From positions 1 through 23,196 of the forward strand of contig PLWR01000718.1 in the NCBI GenBank assembly GCA_003165615.1: a stretch of 23,196 bases of DNA. The letters are read 5' to 3'. Position 1 is the stretch's first letter, and the number at the start of each line of letters is the position of its first letter. The DNA is from Acidobacteriota bacterium. Lineage in GTDB: Bacteria; Acidobacteriota; Terriglobia; UBA7540. The position numbers and the translations under genes were made by a program. The notes under the pieces were generated by a model. That model was given only the letters and a program-made list of their open reading frames with translations. It did no database searches and was not told the origin of the DNA. Of this stretch, positions 15,361-23,196 are shown one piece after another.

Positions 15361-18300
15361 ATGAAGTCTCCGCGCCAAATCGTGCCTTCTTTGGTCCACA
15401 AAACCAGAATATTGATTCAGGGGGTGATTCACCGCCCAGGGATTCGAGTCAGGGAGGCCGTGGCTTACATTCTGCTTTTTACCCTGGCGGTAGCAACGGT
15501 GGAATTCTCCCTCCGCTGGCACATTGCAAGCTTGTATCAATACGAGATGGCCTCCTGGCGGGCTCGGGTATCCAGTATTGCCGACGATCAAGCGCAGAGG
15601 GTTTCGGATTGGTTGCGGGAACGTCAAGAAGATGCGCAAGTCCTTGCCACCCACGCTTCGGTCCGCGCCGCCTTGCGGGTTCATGGCGATGCAGGCCAGC
15701 TCTCGACGCACCCTCGGGGCAGCCCGCCGGATTTGACGGCTGTCTTGGACGAACTGGCAAGATTGAACCCTTACGCCGGGGTCTATGTTTTGGATCGCGA
15801 TGCACAAGTGGTGGCGCAGTCAAGCCGGTCCATCCCCTTGAACCCCATGTTTTCTGAAACCTGCCGAGCCGCAACCCGCTCGGGAGTCGTGCGAATCGAT
15901 ATTGTGGGAGACGCGCCAAACCGGAGTCTGATAGGTTTCATCGTTCCCGTGTTCCCTGAACCGGGTACGACCGATGCGGGCCGGCCACCCATCCAACCCA
16001 TGGGGATTGTGTTGGTGGTTTCCGATGCGTCGAAAACCCTGTTTCCACTTGTGACGGATCGGGTCGTTCTAACTCGGACCGGCGAGACACTTCTCGTGCG
16101 CCCCGAGGGCAACAACATCGTCTATTTCTCGCCCCTGCGCTATGTTCCAGCCGGTTCCCCCAACCTGCGGTTTCCGCTTTCCGCCGCTCCCGCCCCCGTG
16201 CGCCTCGCTTTGGAAGGCCGCGTGACCTTTGCGGAGTACAACGACTACCGGGGTGTTCCGGTGCTGGCGGCGACGCAGCATATCTCGCAAACTGGGTGGG
16301 GGCTGGTCTGCAAGATCGATCGCGCCGAAGCCATGGAGGATTTTCGCCGTATGGCCATCGCGGAGAGGCTGGCAGGAGGTCTCTTGATCATCCTCCTCGG
16401 TAGTCTCATGATGTTTTATCGCCGCGACGTGCTAACGCGGGTGCTGGGGCAGGAAAAGGAGAAGTTCCGTGCGCTCCTGGAATCGGCGCCCGAAGCCATC
16501 TATATCTTTGACCCTTCCACATTGGGAATCCTGGGACGCAACCGCAAAGCGGCGGAGTTGGACGGATACAGCGACGAAGACATTGCCCACATGACGGCGG
16601 CTGACCTCCACCCTCCCGAGGATCACACACTACTTCGGGAATGGCTCGAAAGAGGGTCGGAAGCGGGCAGGGTTTTGCACCTTCACACCCTGCGGAGGAA
16701 AGATGGCCAGCTCGTGCCGGTGGAAGAAAGCGAAGAACGGGTCGAAGCCGGAGGTGAAAGATTCATCCTATGCATCGTTCGCGATATCACGGAGCGGAAG
16801 CGGGCGGAGGAGGCGCTGATGGAGGAAAGGCATCTCCTCCACACGCTTATGGACAATCTCCCCGACGGGATTTACTACAAGGATCGCGAGAGCCGCTTCA
16901 CCCGGATAAATTTGGCTCTCGCCAATCAGTTTGGGCTGAGCCACCCTTCCCAGGCGGCCGGCAAAACGGACTTTGACTTCTTCAGCGCAGAGCACGCCCA
17001 GGAGGCCTACAGGGATGAGCAGGAAATTATCAGGACGGGCCGGTCGATGGTGGGCAAGGAGGAGAAGGAAACCTGGCCTGATGGCCGTGTGACCTGGGTC
17101 TTGACCACGAAGATGCCCCTGCGTGACGCCCACGGGAACATCATCGGAACCTTCGGTGTCTCTCGCGATGTGACCCAACGCAAGCTGGCGGAGGAAGCCC
17201 TCCGCGCGAGCGAGGAAAAATACCGCTCGCTGGTGTCCAATATCCCTGACGTCGTCTGGACATTGGACGCCGAACTCCGCTTTGTCTTCATCAGCAAGAG
17301 CATCGAGAAGATAAGTGGCTTTTCGGTTGACGAGATTCATCAACATGGCGCTGGACTCTATCTTGCCTCTCTCCATCCCGACGACGTTCACAAGGTGGCG
17401 GAAGGTCTCCGCGCGCTCTTTGCCGAAGGTCGACCCTATGACGTGGAGTGCCGTATCAAGCGCAAAACCGGGGAGTGGAGGTGGGTGCACGACCGGGCAC
17501 ATTCCACCTACGAGAAAAACGGCATCCGCTATGCCGACGGGTTGCTCTCCGACATCACCGAGCGCAAGCGGGCGGAGGAGGCCCTGCGGAACAGCGAGGA
17601 GAAATATCGGGTTCTTTATGAATCGTCGCGCGATGCCATCGTGCTGCTCGCTCCTCCGGAGTGGAAGTTTACGGCCGTGAATCCCACGGCCATCGCGCTG
17701 TTCGAGGCGAGAGATGAGCGAGAGATTATGGGAGCGGACCCATGGAATTTATCCCCGGCATATCAACCAGATGGCGCTCTTTCCTCGGTCAAGGCCCGGC
17801 AGATGATCGACTTGGCCATGGAGAGGGGATCGAATCTCTTCGAGTGGACCCACAAGAGGTTCGGCGGCGAGGAGTTCTTTGCCACCGTCATGCTAACCAG
17901 AATGATCTATCGGGGACAACCCTTTCTGCAGGCCACCATCAGAGACATCACCGAGCGCAAGCGGGTTGTCGAGGAATTGCACCAGTCGCAGCAGATGCTT
18001 CACGCCGTCCTGGATACCATTCCCCAACGAGTTTTCTGGAAGGACAGGAATTCCGTGTATATGGGCTGTAACAAAGCCTTCGCGATGGATGCGGGGTTGC
18101 AGGACCCGGCGGAAATCATCGGTAAGAATGATTATGAGCTTGCTTGGAAAGAAACGGCTGAGCTTTACCGCGCCGATGACAAGTGGGTGATGGAGCAGGA
18201 GACGCCCCGGCTCAACTTCGAAGAACCACAAAACAGGCCGGATGGAAGTCTGATATGGCTCCGCACCAATGAATTACCGCTGCGTGACCGCGAAGGTAAA

Positions 18301-20634
18301 GTGACCGGGCTCCTTGGAACTTGCGAAGACATCACCGACCGCAAGCGGGCAGAAGCGGCTTTGATCGAAAGCGAGAAACGCTTCCGCGGTCTCGTAGAAA
18401 ACGCCACCGTTGGCATCTATCGCACCAGCCCCCAAGGCCGTATCGTGATGGCGAATCTCGCCCTGGTCAGGATGTTAGGGTATAAGGACTTCAAGGAACT
18501 GGCCGTTCGTGATCTTGAGACGGAAGGGTTCGCGCCGGATTACCCTCGGATGGCGTTTTGTGAGCGAATCGAACAGGAGGGTGAAGTCAGGGGCATGGAA
18601 GCAGCCTGGACGAAGCAGGATGGCTCGGTGATCTTCGTTCGCGAGAGCGCCCGAGCCATTCGGAGCGAAGACGGCAAGACACTGTACTTCGACGGAGTCG
18701 TGGAAGACATCACCGAGCGCAAGCGGGCGGAAGAGGAAGTGGGGGCTTCCGAGATCCGCTATCGCTCCCTGTTTGAAGCAGCTCATGATGGTATTTTGAT
18801 TCTCGATGCAGACTCCGGTGAGATAAAAGACGTCAACCCCTATATGATGGATCTCCTGGGATATTCTCGCGCCGAACTCCTGGGGAAGAAACTCTGGGAC
18901 ATAGGTCTCTTAAGTGATGTCCTCTTGAGCAAGATTGGCTTTCAGGACCTGCAAAACAAAGAGCATGTCCGATACGATAATCTACCCCTTGAGACCCATG
19001 ATGGGAAACGCCTTGATGTGGAATTCGTCAGCAATGTTTACCTCGTTGACCGCCAGAAAGTGATTCAATGTAACATCCGCGATATGACCGAGCACAAACG
19101 GGCGGATGCTGAGAGAACACGCTTGGTGACAGCGATTGAGCAGTCACCGGAAGGCGTAGTCATAACCAATACCTCCGGTGACATCGAGTATGTCAACCCG
19201 GCTTTCACTCGTATCACCGGGTATGCCCGCGAGGAGGTTCTAGGGCAAAACCCCAGGATACTGAAATCGGGCCAACAAGACCCGGCGCTTTACCAACAGC
19301 TTTGGGCGACTCTTCTCAAGGGAAAAATCTGGCACGGGGAGCTCGTCAACCGGCGCAAGGACGGAACCTTTTATTCCGAACTGATGAGCATCACCCCGGT
19401 CCGGAGTGGGCATGGGGAAATCACCCACTTTGTTGCCACAAAACAGGACATAACGGCGCGCAAGCAACTAGAGCAGCAATTTCTTCAGGCGCAAAAGATG
19501 GAAGCTGTGGGACGCCTGGCCGGCGGAGTGGCCCACGATTTCAACAACCTTCTGACCATCATCAATGGCTACGCCCAGCTTCTCATGCAGCAGAGCTCCC
19601 CCCAAGACCCGCGCCGGGGCCTGTTCGAAGAGATCCTGGTGGCGGGGGAGCGGGCGGCTTCCCTGACACGGCAACTTCTGGCCTTCAGCCGCCGGCAAGT
19701 CATGGACCCGAGAGTCCTGGACTTAAACAGCGTCCTCGCCGCCATTGAAAAGATGCTTCGCCGCCTGATCGGTGAAGACGTGGAACTGGTAGCGACCTTT
19801 AAGCCCGACCTGGGACGCGTCAAAGTGGATCCGGGGCAGATTGAACAGGTCATCATGAATCTGGCGATCAATGCCCGCGACGCGATGCCGGAGGGTGGGA
19901 AACTTTGCATCGAGACATCCAACCTTGAAATTGAGGAGGGCAACGGGCGCACCCATCCGGACTTGGCGCCGGGCAAGTACGTTATGGTGGCCGTAAGCGA
20001 CACAGGTCGCGGAATGGACGCGGAAACGCGAGCGCATATCTTCGAGCCCTTTTTCACCACCAAGGAGAAAGGCCACGGAACCGGCCTGGGGTTGGCTACG
20101 GTCTATGGGATTGTCAAGCAGAGTGGTGGCTCCCTTCGGGTTTACAGCGAACTTGGACAGGGTACGACGTTCAAAATCTACCTTCCCTGCGTTGAGGAAT
20201 CCTTGCCCGTGGCGGAGCCCACCGAAGTTCGCACCAAGCCAGCCAAAGGTTCAGAAACCGTCCTGGTGGTCGAAGATGAGGAAGGCGTCCGGTTGCTGGT
20301 AGGCGAAACACTCAAAGCGAGAGGCTACAAGGTACTGGTAGCCGAGGGAGCCGCACAGGCGCTTAAGATCGCGGAACAACATGCCAAGCCCATCCATCTG
20401 CTGCTGACCGACGTGGTAATGCCTCAAACCGGCGGCAAAGAGTTGGCCAAGCGTTTATCCACCCTACATCCCGAGACAAGAGTGCTTTACATGTCAGGGT
20501 ACACGGATGACGCCATTGTCCGCCACGGTATCTTGCAGGGCAGCATGGCCTTATTGCAGAAGCCCTTTGCGCCCAATGCGCTGGCGCGGAAGGTCCGCGA
20601 GGTTCTGAAAAGGAAGCCCGGGACTCAACAATAG
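15361..20634 (+). CDS. Giant membrane hybrid histidine kinase with eight PAS domains
   Basis: The 1757-residue protein has a membrane helix (~33-54), an extracytoplasmic sensor (~55-332, Cache-like by layout, with [19 protein letters not shown]) and a second helix (~337-355). Eight PAS domains follow at ~368-474, 480-602, 612-730, 740-861, 870-989, 998-1115, 1125-1240 and 1250-1363. Most linkers are [15 protein letters not shown]. Then come HisKA ([11 protein letters not shown], His1392), HATPase ([28 protein letters not shown]) and a receiver (~1635-1750; Asp1684 in LLLTDVVMP, Lys in LLQKPFAP). The ATG at 15361 is preferred because it removes a non-conserved head, but neither it nor GTG 15310 has a good ribosome site. 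PAS 2, 5 and 8 and the kinase core closely match the 2904 protein. No response regulator gene follows directly. Confidence 0.93.
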   Translation: MKSPRQIVPSLVHKTRILIQGVIHRPGIRVREAVAYILLFTLAVATVEFSLRWHIASLYQYEMASWRARVSSIADDQAQRVSDWLRERQEDAQVLATHASVRAALRVHGDAGQLSTHPRGSPPDLTAVLDELARLNPYAGVYVLDRDAQVVAQSSRSIPLNPMFSETCRAATRSGVVRIDIVGDAPNRSLIGFIVPVFPEPGTTDAGRPPIQPMGIVLVVSDASKTLFPLVTDRVVLTRTGETLLVRPEGNNIVYFSPLRYVPAGSPNLRFPLSAAPAPVRLALEGRVTFAEYNDYRGVPVLAATQHISQTGWGLVCKIDRAEAMEDFRRMAIAERLAGGLLIILLGSLMMFYRRDVLTRVLGQEKEKFRALLESAPEAIYIFDPSTLGILGRNRKAAELDGYSDEDIAHMTAADLHPPEDHTLLREWLERGSEAGRVLHLHTLRRKDGQLVPVEESEERVEAGGERFILCIVRDITERKRAEEALMEERHLLHTLMDNLPDGIYYKDRESRFTRINLALANQFGLSHPSQAAGKTDFDFFSAEHAQEAYRDEQEIIRTGRSMVGKEEKETWPDGRVTWVLTTKMPLRDAHGNIIGTFGVSRDVTQRKLAEEALRASEEKYRSLVSNIPDVVWTLDAELRFVFISKSIEKISGFSVDEIHQHGAGLYLASLHPDDVHKVAEGLRALFAEGRPYDVECRIKRKTGEWRWVHDRAHSTYEKNGIRYADGLLSDITERKRAEEALRNSEEKYRVLYESSRDAIVLLAPPEWKFTAVNPTAIALFEARDEREIMGADPWNLSPAYQPDGALSSVKARQMIDLAMERGSNLFEWTHKRFGGEEFFATVMLTRMIYRGQPFLQATIRDITERKRVVEELHQSQQMLHAVLDTIPQRVFWKDRNSVYMGCNKAFAMDAGLQDPAEIIGKNDYELAWKETAELYRADDKWVMEQETPRLNFEEPQNRPDGSLIWLRTNELPLRDREGKVTGLLGTCEDITDRKRAEAALIESEKRFRGLVENATVGIYRTSPQGRIVMANLALVRMLGYKDFKELAVRDLETEGFAPDYPRMAFCERIEQEGEVRGMEAAWTKQDGSVIFVRESARAIRSEDGKTLYFDGVVEDITERKRAEEEVGASEIRYRSLFEAAHDGILILDADSGEIKDVNPYMMDLLGYSRAELLGKKLWDIGLLSDVLLSKIGFQDLQNKEHVRYDNLPLETHDGKRLDVEFVSNVYLVDRQKVIQCNIRDMTEHKRADAERTRLVTAIEQSPEGVVITNTSGDIEYVNPAFTRITGYAREEVLGQNPRILKSGQQDPALYQQLWATLLKGKIWHGELVNRRKDGTFYSELMSITPVRSGHGEITHFVATKQDITARKQLEQQFLQAQKMEAVGRLAGGVAHDFNNLLTIINGYAQLLMQQSSPQDPRRGLFEEILVAGERAASLTRQLLAFSRRQVMDPRVLDLNSVLAAIEKMLRRLIGEDVELVATFKPDLGRVKVDPGQIEQVIMNLAINARDAMPEGGKLCIETSNLEIEEGNGRTHPDLAPGKYVMVAVSDTGRGMDAETRAHIFEPFFTTKEKGHGTGLGLATVYGIVKQSGGSLRVYSELGQGTTFKIYLPCVEESLPVAEPTEVRTKPAKGSETVLVVEDEEGVRLLVGETLKARGYKVLVAEGAAQALKIAEQHAKPIHLLLTDVVMPQTGGKELAKRLSTLHPETRVLYMSGYTDDAIVRHGILQGSMALLQKPFAPNALARKVREVLKRKPGTQQ

Positions 20635-20745
20635 CCAGGATCAAAGTGTGGACTCGTCGAAAGGAAGGGTCCATGCCGGTTTCTTCGCTTCCTGATCCCT
20701 CAACCGACGGCATGTTAGTGCTTGCTTTATTTACCTCCCAGGTAC

Positions 20746-20774
20746 TTGACACGTTGCGACGGATAGCATAGCTT
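20746..20774 (+). promoter_or_regulatory. Candidate promoter of the small PilZ gene
   Basis: TTGACA (20746-20751) is followed after 17 bases by TAGCTT (20769-20774), which keeps the first two bases and last base of the -10 consensus. Initiation near 20781 would leave under ten bases before the ATG at 20789, which would fit the absence of a ribosome site there. Confidence 0.3.
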
Positions 20775-20788
20775 CGCCTTCACTTCCC

Positions 20789-21127
20789 ATGTCACTGAGT
20801 AATCAAGGGGTCCGGCGGGGCAAGCGCGTGACGTTCACGACAAGCGCGCCATTGTCAACCGGCTCCGGCAGTGGTGGTCTCATCAAGGATTCGTCAACGA
20901 TTGATCTTTCGGGGTTTGGAGTTCGACTCCGATTACGCGGCCATATCGTGCCTGGCCAGATTGTGGATGTTTTCTTGAGCAAGCGCCCCGAGCGATGCCG
21001 GGTAGTGTGGACCAGCCCGGCCAGCGTCAGTAAGGATTTAATTGCGGGGCTTGAATTCATCTGTCCGTTGCCCGATCCGCGACGTCGCAAGACTCCTCCC
21101 TCCAGCGGCTTCGAGCCCATCAATTAA
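20789..21127 (+). CDS. Single-domain PilZ protein
   Basis: The 112-residue protein is one PilZ domain. It has the c-di-GMP binding pair: RxxxR at residues 9-13 (RRGKR) and DxSxxG at 39-44 (DLSGFG). The strands VRLRLRGHIVPGQIVDVFLS and RCRVVWT follow, and the domain closes with LIAGLEFICP. The tail is Pro/Arg-rich. Binding of c-di-GMP is expected from these motifs; the effector target is unknown. No ribosome site precedes the ATG, and the candidate promoter lies so close that a leaderless or near-leaderless mRNA is possible. It follows the giant kinase gene by 154 bases. Confidence 0.85.
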   Translation: MSLSNQGVRRGKRVTFTTSAPLSTGSGSGGLIKDSSTIDLSGFGVRLRLRGHIVPGQIVDVFLSKRPERCRVVWTSPASVSKDLIAGLEFICPLPDPRRRKTPPSSGFEPIN

Positions 21128-21312
21128 CCTCGGCTAGTTCCGGATTTCTCAGTTGCTAGCTCATCCAGCATACCCTCCAACAACACCGTTGTGCTTTCAA
21201 CTTCCTTGCAGAAGTTGTCGAGCACGAGAAACGGAACGGAGTAGGATGTATTGCCGAACCCGCACGCGCGGCGCAGCCGCAGAAGAAGCGGGGGAAATCC
21301 ACTACCTCTACC

Positions 21313-21331
21313 ACCGCTCCTCAAGAGCGGT
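21313..21331. terminator. Hairpin downstream of the small PilZ gene
   Basis: ACCGCTC-CTCAA-GAGCGGT is a perfect seven-bp stem. It lies 185 bases after the PilZ stop and is followed by CCGGGCCTGG, not a T run, so intrinsic termination is uncertain. Confidence 0.35.
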
Positions 21332-21344
21332 CCGGGCCTGGTAG

Positions 21345-21700
21345 AACGTACTCTCATATGGTCTGGCTGACCCAAACCAGACTCTCCCCATGGCTATTCA
21401 CAATGCCTCGATTTGAGGCATCCCTTACCCAGGCGAACACTTTCCAGACACCGTTGTTCCCCCTTTCTAAACGTTCTCTCCCGTAATTCATTGAAACTAA
21501 AGACCCGGGTGAATCTGTACGCATGCCCGAGTTGGTATCACCCGTGCTCTAACGTGGTGTGTTGGAGCTCATGAAATTGGATCGTTCGCCTGGACCAAAC
21601 AATGGCCTTTGGCGCAATAAAAAGAAGGCCACGCGGATTTCTTGACCGAGTTGATCCAGACATTTTGGATTGCCGCGAATTGCACCCTTCGCGCCTTGTA
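21345..21700 (+). repeat. Triplicated leader unit, copy B
   Basis: This copy is closer to copy C than to copy A. It has the intact TGCCTC-GATTT-GAGGCA hairpin (21404-21420), ACCCAGGCGAACACTTTCC (~21427), the TAATTCATTGAAA stretch, CCCGAGTTGG, CGTGCTCTAA, GGAGCTCATGAAA and GATCGTTCGCC. The broken head of the dead-GGDEF gene follows. A hairpin GTCTGG/CCAGAC (21361-21382) lies in its first part. It sits directly upstream of the 21795 PilZ gene and may serve as that gene's promoter region. Confidence 0.75.
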
Positions 21701-21760
21701 CTAGCAGCAATGGAGAGTAACGGGCTATGTCCCCTATTAACGGGTTGTCAAGGAGAATGA
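21631..21760 (+). pseudogene. Broken head of a dead-GGDEF-type gene (copy B)
   Basis: The base triplet aligned with the copy A start codon is ACG, not ATG. There are 13 bases from it to the first GAC codon instead of 12, so any start there would run into TGA after four codons. In the shifted frame the sequence reads FLDRVDPDILDCRELHPSRL, matching FDQVDPSGLERRELQ of the 7920 product. After ~25 codons the similarity is lost, and the frame ends at 21758-21760. Confidence 0.7.
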
Positions 21761-21794
21761 CTAAAACGCGGAGAAACTAGTTAGGGACGAGAGC

Positions 21795-22628
21795 ATGGAT
21801 ACGGAACGAATTCTGCACAAGTTTCCCATCCGCGTTGCCGCGTTTGGCGGGAGTGCAGGTCATTTTTCGGAAGAGACCTATACCGTTGCAGTCAACCGGG
21901 ACGGCGCCCGCATCGCCCTTCAGCATCGCGTCGCGCCGAATGACACGATTCGAATTGTCAACCTGGGGAATTCGCGCGAAGCCGATTTCCGCGTCATCCG
22001 ACAAAACTATCTGGCGGCCGGGGGGGGCGGAGATTTAGACGTGGAATGTATGGAGGCGGACCGCGACCTTTGGGACATTGAGTTTGCACCACCTCTCGCT
22101 CCCCCCGAAAACTCTGCAGGAGCCTTCCTGAAATGCGGAGATTGTGGCGCGCAGGGTTTCTGTGCGCTTCGCGACTGGGAGTTCGAGATTCTCGAATCGG
22201 CACCTTTGCAGCGGTTTTGCGAGACGTGCGGCGCGCCGACCGCTTGGCGGCACGCCGACGTCAATCCCCTCGCGGCAGAGGCGCCTTCGCTCGAAACATC
22301 CGCCAACTCAGCGGCACCGATTGTAGAACAGCCTCCGGAGGCATGGGTCAGCAAGCGCGCCCACAAGCGGCTCGCCTTAAAAATGCCCATTCTGGTTCGC
22401 GATCAAAAGGGCCGGCAGGAGCTCACAAAAACGGAAGACGTTTCCAAGGCCGGGGTGGCCGTTTGTCTGGGATTGAAACTGGAGGTTGGAGATATCGTCG
22501 AGGTTTCCTGTCCTCACACCGAAGGTGGGCACGACTTCGAGCAAAAGGCCGTCGTCCGAAACCGCAAAACATTCTTTGCGGGAGAGAGATGGGTTTATGG
22601 CCTGCGCTACATCGTAGCGGCATCGTAA
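21795..22628 (+). CDS. Two-part PilZ protein with zinc-ribbon-like cysteines
   Basis: The 277-residue protein has an N-terminal beta-rich part (~8-98, KFPIRVAAFGGSAGHFSEET, DTIRIVNLGNSREADFRVI) like the non-canonical PilZ-related domains seen beside true PilZ domains. A cysteine cluster follows: C114xxC117, C123 and C142xxC145 (KCGDCGAQGFC, FCETCGAP). A Pro/Ala linker (~155-183) leads to a PilZ domain (~186-275) with RxxxR at 188-192 (RAHKR) and DxSxxG at 215-220 (DVSKAG). C-di-GMP binding by the last domain is expected. Zinc binding by the four paired cysteines is inferred. GGGACGAGAG precedes the ATG. The gene lies between leader copies B and C, which are direct repeats. Confidence 0.85.
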   Translation: MDTERILHKFPIRVAAFGGSAGHFSEETYTVAVNRDGARIALQHRVAPNDTIRIVNLGNSREADFRVIRQNYLAAGGGGDLDVECMEADRDLWDIEFAPPLAPPENSAGAFLKCGDCGAQGFCALRDWEFEILESAPLQRFCETCGAPTAWRHADVNPLAAEAPSLETSANSAAPIVEQPPEAWVSKRAHKRLALKMPILVRDQKGRQELTKTEDVSKAGVAVCLGLKLEVGDIVEVSCPHTEGGHDFEQKAVVRNRKTFFAGERWVYGLRYIVAAS

Positions 22629-22734
22629 CCCATCGACCATCCGTGGCATTGAGCATAATCAGATCAAATGCGGGCAATAGTGGAATTGGTCTTGAAGCGC
22701 ACTGCTTCCGGCTTTACCTTGCTGCGGCAGGGTA

Positions 22735-23100
22735 ATTACAAGCACGCTTTTCTGGCCTGCTTGACCCCATCAAGCTCTCCGCGTAGCAATACACACTGCC
22801 TCGATTTGAGGCATCCCATACCCAGGCGAACACTTCCCGGACAACAGTGCTCCCCCTTTCCTACACGCTTTCCCTGTAATTCACTGAAATCAAAGGCCCA
22901 AGTAAATCTGAACGCATACCCGAGTTGGGCTGCCCCGTGCTCTTACATGGGGCAATTGAGCTCGTGAATATGGACCGTTCGCATAAAACCGGTCGGTGGG
23001 CTCCAGAGCAACAAGCAGGAAGAGAAGGCATGCGGACTCCTTGACCGAGTTGATCCTAACACCTTGGATCGCCGCGAATTGCAGCCTTCGCCTAAGGGGA
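22735..23100 (+). repeat. Triplicated leader unit, copy C
   Basis: It shares the order of landmarks with copies A and B: GACCCCATCAAGCTC (~22763), the perfect hairpin TGCCTC-GATTT-GAGGCA (22797-22813), ACCCAGGCGAACACTTCCC, GTAATTCACTGAAAT, ACCCGAGTTGGGC, CCGTGCTCTTAC, GAGCTCGTGAAT and GACCGTTCGC. The start of the dead-GGDEF-type coding sequence follows. ATCAAGCTC is also present at 7664 in copy A at nearly the same distance before the hairpin. Confidence 0.75.
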
Positions 23101-23186
23101 TCTTGTCGCCACTGTCAGGGAGAGGCCTCTGCAAACTGCCCCCTGGAAAGTTGCCGGGCCGTGGGGACCATTTAAGCTGGATGTAA
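23030..23186 (+). pseudogene. Broken head of a dead-GGDEF-type gene (copy C)
   Basis: An ATG is kept at 23030, but as in copy B there are 13 bases to the first GAC, so translation would stop at TGA after four codons. The shifted frame reads LLDRVDPNTLDRRELQPSP, again matching the 7920 protein. The following residues show no membrane helix and end at a TAA at 23184-23186. This is a non-functional gene head, or a leader kept for another reason. Confidence 0.7.
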
Positions 23187-23196
23187 CTTAACTTAC

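Larger units (their letters stand above)
21128..21794. other. Gene-free stretch between the PilZ genes
   Basis: The first ~215 bases show no convincing gene. A minus-strand frame near 21124-21375 ends in an amphipathic segment (VLDNFCKEVESTTVLLEGML), but I recognise no family and see no ribosome site. Two perfect hairpins lie at 21313-21331 and 21361-21382, and leader copy B fills 21345-21700. The last ~35 bases hold the ribosome site region of the 21795 gene. Confidence 0.6.
22629..23196. other. Terminal gene-free stretch holding copy C
   Basis: No intact gene is visible from the PilZ stop to the end of the window. Positions ~22735-23100 are leader copy C. The open frames here lack ribosome sites or family likeness. 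The next gene probably starts beyond the window. Confidence 0.6.

Noticed and set aside
21124..21375. 83-codon minus-strand frame after the small PilZ gene
   Set aside because: No ribosome site and no family likeness, and it overlaps leader copy B and two hairpins.
22133..22735. 200-codon plus-strand frame overlapping the second PilZ gene
   Set aside because: It is an Arg-rich shadow frame; the other frame has intact PilZ motifs and a start site.
1..23196. tRNA, rRNA, CRISPR array, insertion sequence or prophage
   Set aside because: No cloverleaf, array of spaced repeats, transposase/integrase motif or phage structural gene was seen.

Overview
This window reads as a two-component and cyclic-di-GMP signalling region from a soil- or groundwater-type bacterium, most likely Acidobacteriota. 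That assignment is an inference. It rests on moderately GC-rich DNA, chains of PAS domains ending in [11 protein letters not shown] linkers, [13 protein letters not shown] hybrid kinases, Rcp1-like receivers, a stand-alone NusG paralogue, and TGTAGCGGCGGTC palindromes between genes. No rRNA, tRNA, CRISPR array, transposase or phage gene was seen.

Layout. (1) Positions 10-2726, plus strand: an RsbT-like kinase fused to an RsbX/SpoIIE-like phosphatase, a cytosolic histidine kinase with a long coiled coil, and an Rcp1-like single-domain regulator. The last two genes are each followed by a paired REP-like palindrome. (2) Positions 2904-7612, plus: a soluble hybrid kinase (REC, four PAS, HisKA, HATPase, REC), then an NtrC-type sigma-54 activator. 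(3) Positions 7660-10914, plus: a repeated leader (copy A) with a two-helix membrane protein carrying a dead GGDEF domain, a decayed receiver, a remnant of the last codons of another hybrid kinase, and a second NtrC-type activator paralogous to the first. (4) Positions 10975-14516, minus: a small unknown protein, a single-domain receiver, an HD-GYP regulator, a DUF5658-like exported protein and a NusG paralogue. (5) Positions 14949-20634, plus: a good sigma-70 promoter, a long hairpin-rich leader, and a giant membrane hybrid kinase with eight PAS domains. (6) Positions 20789-23196, plus: two PilZ proteins, the second with a zinc-ribbon-like cysteine cluster. This second gene lies between two more copies (B and C) of the leader found at copy A.

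How the genes may work together (inference). The hybrid kinases probably feed the NtrC-type activators, because each activator follows a hybrid kinase or the remnant of one. C-di-GMP is degraded by the HD-GYP protein and sensed by the two PilZ proteins, but no intact diguanylate cyclase is present.

The most unusual features are four. A leader-plus-first-codons unit occurs three times, and in two copies the reading frame is broken. A kinase-activator pair was duplicated and the second kinase has eroded to its tail. The two large kinases share PAS modules in the same order, with extra PAS pairs inserted in the larger one. The giant kinase has a long structured leader behind an operator-like promoter.
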